The notes under the pieces were generated by a model that saw only the letters and a program-made list of their open reading frames with translations, made no database searches and was not told the origin of the DNA. From Spirochaetes bacterium RBG_16_49_21 (GTDB lineage Bacteria; Spirochaetota; UBA4802; UBA5550), in NCBI GenBank assembly GCA_001829495.1, contig MIBJ01000080.1, positions 1 to 46,169 of the forward strand: a DNA stretch of 46,169 nucleotides. Direction: 5' to 3'. Of the stretch, positions 7,601 through 14,908 are shown in pieces; positions within the stretch are counted from its first letter, which is position 1, and the number at the start of each line of letters is the position of its first letter. Position numbers and translations under genes: made by a program.

Positions 7601-9367
7601 TTAAACCGTATCCATCATAACCTCATCGTCGGATACCGCGCGCTGGATCCAGAGGTGCACGATGGTTTCGCATTTTAGCTTACAATCGCGATACGCGTCT
7701 TTCAGATGCTCTTTTAATTCCGGGTTCAGATGCTTGTATAAGCGATTTATGTTATTTTTCGCCCTGTCGGCGAGCCGACGTATAATGACCGGGTCGATAT
7801 CCGCCCCGTGATCGAAGCTGTTCGCGAATTGTTCTTTCAGCCTCTCGATCATGGATTCCATACGGCTGGACACCTCGTCGGCCCTGAGAATATCATTCGT
7901 CATTTTAAAGAAATGGTAGCCCTTCACCGCCAGGTTGACGGCGAGGGGGAATTTCCCCGGCTTATGCAGGATCGCCGAAAGAAGAAGTCTGAGATAATGA
8001 AATCCATAGGATGAAAAGGTCTGCTTTACGAGCGAAAGACATAACGCTCGAAGGTGATTGATATCGATATGTTCGCCTCTGGCGCCATTGGACGGTAGTC
8101 TTTTCAGGAGGCTCCGGCAGCGGGCGAAGTAATACTTCGGCTTGTAGATCGTAGATATGATCCTTTTGTAGCCCGCCAGCAGTATATCCCGCGGCATGCG
8201 CGGCACGAAGTTCAGCTCCACGGCGTGCGTATTGTTGCCGGAGGCGTCGCCGATTATGCGGCCCTCCCGCTCCAGGCGCCGGTAAAGCTGGGTGTTGGGC
8301 AGCGCGACCAGCGTGCCGATCATGGCGATCGGGATTCCCGCCTTCTGTATGAACTCGATCTGGAGGTCGAAAATATCCTCGGCATCGCCGTCGAAGCCGA
8401 CAATGAATCCGCCCGATACCTCCAGCCCTTTGTCCTGTATCTTTTTTACGCTCTCGAGGATATCGGCCTTGGTGTTCTGCTGTTTTTGGGTTAACGCGAG
8501 GGTTTTGTGATTCGGCGTTTCAATGCCGACAAACACCATGTCGAATCCCGCCTCCACCATCTTGTCCATGAGCGGCCCGTCCTGCGCCAGGTTGATGCTG
8601 GCCTCGGTGAAGAGCGTGAACGGGTAATCCCGCGAGGCCTGCCACGCGATGATTTGATCCAGTATCCGCCTGACCTTTTTTTTATTGCCGATAAAGTTGT
8701 CGTCTACGACGAAGAGCGAGCCCCTGAACCCGGTTTCGTACAGGCGCTCCATTTCTCCGGTGAGCTGCTCCGGAAGCTTGTATCTCGGTACCCTTCCGAA
8801 CATCTCGATGATGTCGCAGAATTCGCAGTTGAAGGGGCATCCCCGGGACGATTGCACGGCCATGGTGGCGTATGCGTTTATTTCGAGAAGCTCATAGCGC
8901 GGCGCAGGGGTTTTGGTAATATCGGGTTTGGCGGCGTCCATGTATATTTTTTTGGGATTGCCGCGCTCCAGATCATGTATAAACCGGGGCAGGGTTATTT
9001 CACCTTCGTTGAGGATGAAATAATCGACGCCCTGGATGTTTTGGTGGCTTGTCGTGGGGTAGGGTCCGCCGGCTGCTACGGGAGTGCCGCATTCGTTACA
9101 CAATTTGACCGCTTGCCGGAATGACTCTTTCTGGACGATCATGGCGGAAATAAAAACGAGGTCGGCGCCGGTTATATCCTCGCGGCGCAGCTCCTGGATA
9201 TTCATGTCCACCAGCTGCACCTCATAATTATCGGGAAGCATGGCGGCTATGGTGATAAGTCCCAGCGGCGGCATGGTTGCCCGGTAGCCGAGGAACGGGA
9301 GCGCGTACTTATAGCTCCAGTAGGTCGGCGGTATTTTCGGGTAAAGCAACAGTATTTTTTTGTTCAT
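7601..9367 (-). CDS. B12-binding radical SAM protein with DUF4070-like C-terminus
   Basis: 588 residues from the ATG at 9367 (MNKKILLLYPKIPPTYW), preceded by GGAG; an ATG ten codons upstream is less likely. The N-terminal cobalamin-binding domain (about residues 1-140) includes PPLGLITIAAMLP and VDMNIQEL. The radical SAM core has the [4Fe-4S] motif CPFNCEFC (C-x3-C-x2-C) and GFDMVFVGIETPN. The C-terminal 200 residues are helical and resemble DUF4070. Enzymes of this layout methylate or rearrange lipids and antibiotics; hopanoid C-2 methylase HpnP has the same architecture, but nothing nearby supports a hopanoid role, so the substrate is left open. The gene is monocistronic. Confidence 0.85.
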   Translation of the reverse strand: MNKKILLLYPKIPPTYWSYKYALPFLGYRATMPPLGLITIAAMLPDNYEVQLVDMNIQELRREDITGADLVFISAMIVQKESFRQAVKLCNECGTPVAAGGPYPTTSHQNIQGVDYFILNEGEITLPRFIHDLERGNPKKIYMDAAKPDITKTPAPRYELLEINAYATMAVQSSRGCPFNCEFCDIIEMFGRVPRYKLPEQLTGEMERLYETGFRGSLFVVDDNFIGNKKKVRRILDQIIAWQASRDYPFTLFTEASINLAQDGPLMDKMVEAGFDMVFVGIETPNHKTLALTQKQQNTKADILESVKKIQDKGLEVSGGFIVGFDGDAEDIFDLQIEFIQKAGIPIAMIGTLVALPNTQLYRRLEREGRIIGDASGNNTHAVELNFVPRMPRDILLAGYKRIISTIYKPKYYFARCRSLLKRLPSNGARGEHIDINHLRALCLSLVKQTFSSYGFHYLRLLLSAILHKPGKFPLAVNLAVKGYHFFKMTNDILRADEVSSRMESMIERLKEQFANSFDHGADIDPVIIRRLADRAKNNINRLYKHLNPELKEHLKDAYRDCKLKCETIVHLWIQRAVSDDEVMMDTV

Positions 9368-9528
9368 ATAAAACTCCACGGGATCGTATTTAAACAAACC
9401 TTATTGCGTTCTGTCCTGTAATCACTTCCGGTGTGGATAATTGCGTTATTAAGAAGAATTGTTTATTGATAATAAAGACAGGTTGATCAGGCGGCAGGTT
9501 GCAAAAATAAAGGTTAATATATAGTATT

Positions 9529-9652
9529 ACATAGGAAAATACGCCCTATTCAGAACCAGTTTTTTGTATAAAAAGGCTTATCTGTAGCGGCTTTAGATAC
9601 CATAAAGCCATTTGTACCGGCTAAAGCGCAGGGAACAGCGTCTTAAATTTTT
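9529..9652. repeat. Dispersed ~125-bp repeat, copy 1
   Basis: Begins ACATAGGAAAATACGCCC and ends TTAAATTTTT. A second copy at 14666-14790 is about nine-tenths identical by eye, with small differences near the start of the first third. Read on the minus strand it contains a short KFKxLFPxL-stop phrase in both copies, which may be the end of a lost gene. It fills part of the 534-bp gap between the radical SAM gene and the Panacea-type antitoxin. Confidence 0.75.
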
Positions 9653-9704
9653 GCGTAAATCACATCCTTACGACCTCAAAGCCGTCAAAAATTCACGGCG
9701 TGAG

Positions 9705-9768
9705 CCTGTCGCAGTCCCTTCTTGCGGAACGGGACGAGAAACAGGTGCGGGTTTTTCCCGACTCGTCC
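9705..9768. other. Competing hairpins in the intergenic gap
   Basis: CCTGT and GTCCC (9705-9718) can pair with GGGAC and ACAGG (9731-9745). Alternatively GGACGAG (9732-9738) can pair with CTCGTCC (9762-9768). The two folds share GGAC and exclude each other. A short frame runs through this stretch but shows no coding character. It may be repeat debris or an RNA element; nothing more can be said. Confidence 0.35.
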
Positions 9769-9840
9769 GCGCTGGTGAGGCGTTACGAAACGATAAAAAG
9801 GGGAGTGAATGATAAAATATATTAAAATAAATGTTTTAAA

Positions 9841-9882
9841 ATCCAACATATAGTTGACGAAATATCCAACATGCTTTATTTT
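9841..9882 (+). promoter_or_regulatory. Promoter and likely operator of the Panacea-type module
   Basis: A sigma-70-like promoter is visible: TTGACG at 9854-9859, a 17-bp spacer and TATTTT at 9877-9882, 19 bases before the ATG. ATCCAACAT occurs twice, at 9841-9849 and 9864-9872, 23 bp apart, one copy just upstream of the -35 box and one within the spacer. Direct repeats over the promoter suggest autorepression by the HTH domain of the downstream protein (inference). Confidence 0.5.
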
Positions 9883-9901
9883 AGTATAAAGGTAAAAATT
9901 T

Positions 9902-10696
9902 ATGATTAAAATAGATAAAATATTGGGTGAAAAAGTCAAATCTCTTAGAGAAAAGGCCGGTCTTAGTCAACAAGACTTTGCTCATAAGATAGGAGTATCT
10001 CGTCCTACGGTATCTCAGATCGAAAGCGGCGCGAGAAAATTAAACCCTGATGAATTGCTTTCAATTGCCCGCTTATTTAATATTTCAGTCGATCTTCTTT
10101 TTAACCTTGATAAAGAACCGCAGGTTATTTTGGAGCAAAACATTGAACTGGAACAACCATTTAAAAAGAACGATATTCGAATAAGCGTACCTCAAAAAAA
10201 CCTGAAGAAATTCAAAGAAATCCTTTTGTATATTTTGAACAGGGTGGGTTCCAAGCCGAATGTCGGCGAAACGGTTATTTACAAGCTATTATATTTCATC
10301 GACTTCGATTATTATGAAAAGTATGAGGAACAGCTTATCGGCGCCACCTATATTAAAAATCATTATGGTCCGACTCCTATAGAATTCAAAAAGATAGTCG
10401 AGACAATGCTCGATAAGGATATAATTAAAGTTGAAAGTAAATACTTCGATTATCCCCAGACGAAATATCTTCCATTGCGTTCCGCCGATATCAGTTGTTT
10501 TAATGGAAAGGAGATAGAGGTTATTGAAAATGTATTAAACAAGCTGTCTGATATGAAGGCTGGTCAGATCAGCGATTATTCTCATGGAGATGTCCCCTGG
10601 ATGGTTACCGAAGACGGCAAACCCATTGAATATGAAACGGTCTTCTACAGAACGAAGCCGTATTCGGTAAGGCAATATGACGAAGATGTTCAGTAA
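9902..10696 (+). CDS. HTH-Panacea (SocA/DUF4065) antitoxin
   Basis: 264 residues with two domains. Residues 1-75 are an XRE-type helix-turn-helix (KVKSLREKAGLSQQDFA, GVSRPTVSQIESGARKL). Residues about 98-250 match the Panacea/SocA-like domain: VGETVIYKLLYFIDFDYYEKY, GATYIKNHYGPTPIEFKKI, and the late HGDVPWMVTEDGKPI. Panacea-domain proteins are known antitoxins that neutralise unrelated toxins bound next to them, and an N-terminal HTH is a frequent fusion. The gene overlaps the next by 20 bases, the usual antitoxin-toxin arrangement. AT-rich composition differs from the flagellar genes. Expected role: cytoplasmic neutralisation of the downstream toxin and repression of the pair. Confidence 0.85.
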   Translation: MIKIDKILGEKVKSLREKAGLSQQDFAHKIGVSRPTVSQIESGARKLNPDELLSIARLFNISVDLLFNLDKEPQVILEQNIELEQPFKKNDIRISVPQKNLKKFKEILLYILNRVGSKPNVGETVIYKLLYFIDFDYYEKYEEQLIGATYIKNHYGPTPIEFKKIVETMLDKDIIKVESKYFDYPQTKYLPLRSADISCFNGKEIEVIENVLNKLSDMKAGQISDYSHGDVPWMVTEDGKPIEYETVFYRTKPYSVRQYDEDVQ

Positions 10697-11051
10697 AATC
10701 GACCGTCTTCCGGAATTCGACAGGGATTTTAAAAAACTTATTAGGAGGTTCAAAACCCTGGCAGATGATCTTGATACATTTATTAAAAGTGAATTGAAGC
10801 TGTATCACAAGCTGAAAATTGATAACAACGGGATATTCGAAATATCCGGGTTAGGCATTGAAAATCCGAGAATCTATAAGGCGAAAAAGTTCGCGTGTAA
10901 ATCGCTCAAAGGCAAGGGAGTGAAGTCCGGGATCAGGGTGGTTTATGCGTATTATGATTCCATTGATAGAATAGAATTGATTGAGATTTACTACAAAGGG
11001 GATAAGAAAGATGAGGATTGCAATAGGATAAAAGAGAGGTATAAATCTTAA
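10677..11051 (+). CDS. RelE/ParE-like toxin paired with the Panacea antitoxin
   Basis: 124 residues. The N-terminus (RLPEFDRDFKKLIRRF) resembles the opening helix of RelE/ParE-fold proteins. The C-terminal part reads GIRVVYAYYDSIDRIELIEIYYKGDKKDEDCNRIKERY, the strand-strand-helix pattern of RelE-like ribonucleases and gyrase inhibitors. The ATG lies inside the last codons of the antitoxin gene (20-base overlap), indicating translational coupling; a second in-frame ATG is three codons on. A mechanism (mRNA cleavage or gyrase inhibition) cannot be chosen from the residues seen. Confidence 0.7.
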   Translation: MTKMFSKIDRLPEFDRDFKKLIRRFKTLADDLDTFIKSELKLYHKLKIDNNGIFEISGLGIENPRIYKAKKFACKSLKGKGVKSGIRVVYAYYDSIDRIELIEIYYKGDKKDEDCNRIKERYKS

Positions 11052-11109
11052 TCTGTTATGAGACATAATGTTTATCAAAATATTTTCCTTGGGTTCCCGT
11101 TAATTAAAT

Positions 11110-11153
11110 AATGGTTGACAAATATAAAAAATATTGATATAATGTCAACCATT
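11110..11153 (+). promoter_or_regulatory. Consensus promoter flanked by an 11-bp inverted repeat
   Basis: TTGACA at 11115-11120, a 17-bp spacer and TATAAT at 11138-11143 form a perfect sigma-70 consensus. AATGGTTGACA (11110-11120) is repeated inverted as TGTCAACCATT (11143-11153). The arms cover the -35 box and the end of the -10 box. A dimeric repressor, most simply the XRE protein encoded next, would block RNA polymerase. GGGAG at 11154-11158 precedes the ATG at 11169. Confidence 0.75.
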
Positions 11154-11168
11154 GGGAGACGATGTATC

Positions 11169-12215
11169 ATGCCAGAAAACATCACTGAACGCCTTGTTTC
11201 GGCCCGGAAAATGGCGGGTCTATCGCTTCAGGATCTTGCCGACAGGCTCGAAGCGGGGATCACGAAACAGGCCCTCAATAAATATGAACACGGCAAGGCG
11301 CGTCCCTCAAGCGAGGTGCTCTTACAGATCGCCAGGGCGCTCAATGTCCCTGTTGAATATTTTTATCGAACCACCATGGTCGAACTGCGGGATATTGAAT
11401 TTAGAAAGCATTCACGTCTTTCGAAGCGTGACATCGAGCGTATCAAGAGCGAATGTTGCGATTTCCTCGAGCGCTATCTCGAGCTTGAGAATCTTCTCAA
11501 TATACAATCCGAATTCAAACGCCCGTTGTCAAATTTTCGGATTATCGGTGATTCCGATATAGAACGGATATCTGTTGACCTCCGTACTGAATGGGGACTC
11601 GGTCTTGCCCCCATACCCAGTGTTGTGGAAATGCTTGAGGAGAAGCGTGTCAAAGTATTCGAAGTCGATGCGGATCATACCTTCAGCGGCATGTCCACCT
11701 GGGTAAAGGGGATCCCGGTTGTGGTCCTCAATAAAAATGCCAATCCACAGCGGAAGCGTTTCACCGCGTTGCATGAGCTTGCACATCTCCTCCTCGACCT
11801 ATCCGCTTTTGATGATAAGGAACATGAGCGTTATTGTAACAATTTTGCCGGTGCGTTCCTCGTTCCCAGGGAAACCTTTCTAGAATGGTTCGGTGAAAAA
11901 AGGACTTCCATCACCCTGAATGAGCTCAAATTGATCGATGAGAATTTTGGAATATCGATTCAGGCGATCATGTATCGAGCGTATGTCCTCGGTATCATAT
12001 CAGAGCCCACTCACCGGGAATTCAGCATCTGGCTCAGCTCGTCGGGGAATAGAAAGCAGGAATTTATCGAATTTTGCGGCAAAGAGCTTCCGCGGCGCTT
12101 CACCCGTCTCCTTTGTAAGGCAATAACCGAGAGTGTCATTTCCATGAGCAAGGCGGCATCTCTGGCGAATAAAAGATTGGCCGATTTCAGGGAGGAGATC
12201 ATTGCGGTCGGATGA
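11169..12215 (+). CDS. XRE HTH - ImmA/IrrE metallopeptidase (M78) protein
   Basis: 348 residues from the ATG at 11169 (MPENITERLVSARKMAG); the frame is open 18 codons upstream, but that part is the promoter. Residues about 5-65 form an XRE-type HTH (GLSLQDLADRL, GITKQALNKYEHGKARPS). The central domain carries the zinc-protease motif HELAHLL and a likely third ligand region in HERYCNNFAGAFLVP. Proteins of this type either cleave partner repressors (ImmA, IrrE) or act as stand-alone regulators of mobile elements and TA modules. The C-terminal 90 residues lack a recognised domain. It lies between two TA-like pairs. The surrounding inverted repeat suggests it represses itself. Confidence 0.85.
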   Translation: MPENITERLVSARKMAGLSLQDLADRLEAGITKQALNKYEHGKARPSSEVLLQIARALNVPVEYFYRTTMVELRDIEFRKHSRLSKRDIERIKSECCDFLERYLELENLLNIQSEFKRPLSNFRIIGDSDIERISVDLRTEWGLGLAPIPSVVEMLEEKRVKVFEVDADHTFSGMSTWVKGIPVVVLNKNANPQRKRFTALHELAHLLLDLSAFDDKEHERYCNNFAGAFLVPRETFLEWFGEKRTSITLNELKLIDENFGISIQAIMYRAYVLGIISEPTHREFSIWLSSSGNRKQEFIEFCGKELPRRFTRLLCKAITESVISMSKAASLANKRLADFREEIIAVG

Positions 12216-12258
12216 AGGTACTTATTATGATTCGAATGGTTTACGGCGTTAATATTAA

Positions 12259-12286
12259 TTGACAATCATTCATGTTTTGTTACAAT
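12259..12286 (+). promoter_or_regulatory. Promoter of the DUF488 gene pair
   Basis: TTGACA at 12259-12264, a 16-bp spacer and TACAAT at 12281-12286, 23 bases before the ATG at 12310. This suggests the DUF488 gene and its overlapping partner are transcribed on their own rather than from the ImmA/IrrE promoter. Confidence 0.5.
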
Positions 12287-12309
12287 TATCTATATAGGGT
12301 GTTCGAATA

Positions 12310-13194
12310 ATGTTTTACCGTAGAAAAATATTATTGGCTTTGATACAGACTTTGGGAGGTCGGGTAAATAATACCGACTTCCAGAAATATCTCTTTTTAG
12401 TTAATGAATTCACTTCAAAAACTTATTATAATTTTGTTCCCTATAAGTATGGGTGCTTTTCGTTCCAATCGTATTCCGATAAACGGACATTGACAAAATA
12501 TACTATCCTGAAAAATTACGATGATGCCTGGATTAAAAACGATAAAGTAGATTATCTATCTATGCTTTCGAATCCAGATCGTGCTGCATTGAACAAACTG
12601 AAAGTGAATTTTAGTTCTTTAAAAGGAGATGATTTAATTAAGCATATCTATCGGAAATATCCTTACTATGCAACTCGCAGCGAATTGATGGAAAAATTAT
12701 TGACGCCGGAAGAAATTGAGGTCGTAAATAAAAAGCGGAATAGCGATCACACGATCAAGCTGTTTACACTTGGTTATGAAAATAGGGATATTGATGAATT
12801 CGCCAATCAATTGCTTCTAAACAATATTAAAGTCCTATGTGATGTGAGAAAGAACCCTGTTAGCATGAAGTATGGTTTTTCCAAAAAACAATTAAAAGAT
12901 ACTTTTGGAAAATTCGATATTGAGTATACACATATCCCAGAACTCGGGATTGATTCGGCTAAAAGGAAAAACGCAGCCCTTGCCGGTGATTACAAGCATC
13001 TTTTTGATGAATATTCGAATGATGTAAGTAACAATAAATTGGAGTATATTGTTAAAATATTAAATCTCTTAACTGAGTATAAAAGGGTTGCATTGGTTTG
13101 TTTCGAATATGACCCTTCTAATTGTCATCGTAGCAGAATCGCCCAACTTGCATCCGAACTCTCCAGGAATAAACTGAATGTTGCCAACCTGTAA
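12310..13194 (+). CDS. DUF488 protein with an N-terminal Panacea-like region
   Basis: 294 residues. The C-terminal half (about 150-290) is DUF488: FTLGYENRDIDEFANQL, a conserved DVRKNPVSMKYGFSKKQL block, YTHIPELGI, and the late VCFEYDPSNCHRSRIA with the family's Cys-His pair. The N-terminal half begins MFYRRKILLALIQTLGGRV with TDFQKYLFLV and FVPYKYGCFSFQSYSDKRTL. That order of helix, K-x-LFL and a Y-x-YG turn recalls Panacea/SocA domains, but this is pattern resemblance only. DUF488 biochemistry is unresolved. The next gene starts inside the last six codons, so the two act as a coupled pair. Its place among TA genes suggests a defence or stress role (inference). Confidence 0.7.
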   Translation: MFYRRKILLALIQTLGGRVNNTDFQKYLFLVNEFTSKTYYNFVPYKYGCFSFQSYSDKRTLTKYTILKNYDDAWIKNDKVDYLSMLSNPDRAALNKLKVNFSSLKGDDLIKHIYRKYPYYATRSELMEKLLTPEEIEVVNKKRNSDHTIKLFTLGYENRDIDEFANQLLLNNIKVLCDVRKNPVSMKYGFSKKQLKDTFGKFDIEYTHIPELGIDSAKRKNAALAGDYKHLFDEYSNDVSNNKLEYIVKILNLLTEYKRVALVCFEYDPSNCHRSRIAQLASELSRNKLNVANL

Positions 13195-13996
13195 AGCGGC
13201 AAGGACAAAGGTTTTAATAACCGTTAAAACTTATCCAACTCTTTCCGTAAAATATAATGAACTTGTTTGTACTGCCGGTTTTAGAGAAGATGGTTCTTGG
13301 GTAAGAATATATCCGATTCCATTTCGATGTCTTGATTATGATAAGCGTTATTTGAAATACCAATGGATTGAACTTGATCTTGTAAAGAATGATTCCGACC
13401 CGCGTCCAGAGAGTTTTAAACCAGTTGATTATGAAAATATTATCCTCGGCGAAAAAGTTGATACCGATGGCCGTGCGTGGACAAAGCGCCGTGAGTTGGT
13501 CCTTTGTAATGTTCATTTGAGCATGGATGATTTAATTGCTGAAGCTAAAGACAAGTCTAAGGTAACATCGCTAGCGGTTTTTAAACCTACGGAAATTATT
13601 GATTTTGTTATTGAGAAAACGACACATGAATGGGATAGACGTAAAGTAGAGGCTTTAGATCAGGGGGATCTTTTCAAGCAATCGGAAAATCCTTTTAAAG
13701 TAGTAAAAAAACTTCCTTTCATCTTTTCATATGTTTTTAAGGATGAATCAGGAAAGAAAAGCACATTGATGATCGAGGATTGGGAAATTGGTCAACTCTA
13801 TTGGAATTGTCTCAAGCGTAAGGGAACGCCAAAGGCAGCATGCGATGACGTTAAGAAAAAATATCTTGATGATTTTGCCTTTAAAAAAGATTTGCACTAT
13901 TTCCTGGGAACGACACGTGAACGACACTTCATAGCGAAAAACCCATTTATTATCATTGGAGCTTTTTATCCGAAAAAAATAATGAAATCATATTAG
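13178..13996 (+). CDS. Conserved protein of unknown function coupled to DUF488
   Basis: 272 residues. It overlaps the DUF488 gene by 17 bases. No named domain is recognised. Visible features are an N-terminal strand-rich part (KVLITVKTYPTLSVKYNELV, CTAGFREDGSWVRIYPIPFR), a charged middle, and a C-terminal part with DWEIGQLYWNC, HYFLGTTRERHF and AKNPFIIIGAFYP. From memory, proteins opening KTYPTLS..Y.E.VCTAG commonly sit beside DUF488 genes, which I could not check here. The many conserved-looking aromatic and arginine residues suggest a nucleic-acid or nucleotide binding protein; that is a guess. Confidence 0.65.
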   Translation: MLPTCKAARTKVLITVKTYPTLSVKYNELVCTAGFREDGSWVRIYPIPFRCLDYDKRYLKYQWIELDLVKNDSDPRPESFKPVDYENIILGEKVDTDGRAWTKRRELVLCNVHLSMDDLIAEAKDKSKVTSLAVFKPTEIIDFVIEKTTHEWDRRKVEALDQGDLFKQSENPFKVVKKLPFIFSYVFKDESGKKSTLMIEDWEIGQLYWNCLKRKGTPKAACDDVKKKYLDDFAFKKDLHYFLGTTRERHFIAKNPFIIIGAFYPKKIMKSY

Positions 13997-13999
13997 GAA

Positions 14000-14182
14000 T
14001 TAACTCATGCCCCTCAGTTTCGGCTCAATGCCATGCGTGCCGGGCGGTACTTGGATATTCACCGTGTAGCCGAACGAGCCGTCGGGGTTGACTTCCGCGC
14101 GGAGGTTCAAAGGAAGAAGAAAAATTGTTGATATAGCTGCAAGATAAAGGCCAAAATTGAAGAAATGTTTTACGTGTTTCAT
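14000..14182 (-). pseudogene. Truncated start of an SpvB/RHS-like exported protein
   Basis: 60 codons. A convincing signal peptide (KHFFNFGLYLAAISTIFLLPLNLRA) is followed by NPDGSFGYTVNIQVPPGTHGIEPKL, which matches the conserved opening of SpvB/TcdB/RHS-type proteins where VPPG.G..P.L is normally followed by S-x-x-YNS. Here the match stops after EPKL and the frame ends four codons later. Such proteins usually exceed 1000 residues, so this is a 5' remnant. The break lies next to the 3' end of the DUF488 partner, marking a rearrangement junction. Confidence 0.65.
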
Positions 14183-14422
14183 AAAAACCCTCCAAAATAA
14201 TAAGTTTTAATTATTCCGGAATGTGCCTTAAATTTTAATCTATCTGTGGTGGCACGGTTATCTCAGTCTCATGAGATTAACGATTAAGTAGTGTCATTTG
14301 ATGGAAAAAATTGCAATTTTTTTTTGAAAAAGAGAATTTTTTCTAACATAATGCGGGCTTCGTCCACAACTCAAGCCGCTATCGCAGGAGAGCACTGCTG
14401 GGCTTTTTTAAGGGTCTCTTCC

Positions 14423-14671
14423 ATGACCGGAATGTCGGTAACCGACTACGGGGCGGAAATCGCGAAAGACGAATCAATCAAGCAGAAACGGCTTGCCGCG
14501 TTCAACCGGCTTTCCGCCGCGCTGACTGGCCAGGGACGGGGGGCTCATTTTCGGGTTCAGGATATATGGCTCGCCAGCCAGGCGATTCAACACGGGTATA
14601 AATTCCTGACGCTGAACAAAAAAGACTTCGCGGATATTCAAGGCCTTGATCTGGTGGTATTTATCACATAG
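14423..14671 (+). pseudogene. Fossil Phd antitoxin - PIN toxin locus collapsed by deletions
   Basis: This stretch aligns with the intact Phd-PIN pair at 17210-17880 but lacks two blocks. The first eight codons (MTGMSVTD) match the antitoxin start (MTEMSVTE), then the sequence jumps to the middle of the toxin at GAEI.KDESIKQKRLAA. A second gap removes 57 bases (19 codons) between two CGGCTT copies present in the intact gene at 17650 and 17707. The tail (RGAHFRVQDIWLASQAIQHG, KDFADIQGLDLVVF) is nearly identical. The frame stays open, yielding a fused 82-residue product that lacks the N-terminal catalytic acids, so an active toxin is not expected. Confidence 0.8.
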
Positions 14672-14790
14672 GAAAATACGCCCTATTCAGAACCAGTCCT
14701 TTGACATAAAAAGGCTTATCTGTAGCGGCTTTGGATACCATAAAGCCGCTTGTACCGGTTAAAGCACCGGGAACAATGCCTTAAATTTTT
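14666..14790. repeat. Dispersed ~125-bp repeat, copy 2
   Basis: Second copy of the repeat at 9529-9652. It starts in the last codons of the fossil Phd-PIN frame and ends beyond the stop of a small minus-strand frame, so both predicted proteins have repeat-derived ends. The two copies bracket the Panacea, ImmA and DUF488 genes (9.9-14.0 kb) in direct orientation. Confidence 0.75.
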
Positions 14791-14908
14791 CATTATAAGT
14801 GAGATCGATGGCGCCCCACATGCCACCGGAAAGCGGCAGGGGATACTTGCGGACTATATTTTCAGGAATATTCACAGAATTTTCATTGATCGCTGAATTG
14901 GTATTCAT
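14759..14908 (-). CDS. Small protein coupled to the AbiEii-like gene
   Basis: 49 residues ([19 protein letters not shown] ... KFKALFPVL), starting with an ATGA overlap on the stop codon of the AbiEii-like gene. That suggests translational coupling as a third gene of the operon. Residues about 15-40 ([20 protein letters not shown]) have a protein-like look. The last eight residues lie in a dispersed repeat, so the original C-terminus may have been longer. No family is recognised. Confidence 0.4.
   Translation of the reverse strand: MNTNSAINENSVNIPENIVRKYPLPLSGGMWGAIDLTYNEKFKALFPVL

Noticed and set aside
7601-9367. Hopanoid C-2 methylase HpnP
   Set aside because: The domain layout matches, but no specific residues or hopanoid genes are visible, so only the superfamily was called.
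9612-9812. Open frame of 66 codons in the gap before the Panacea module
   Set aside because: It starts inside the dispersed repeat and runs through hairpins. Residue pattern is random and Arg/Lys-rich; no ribosome site.
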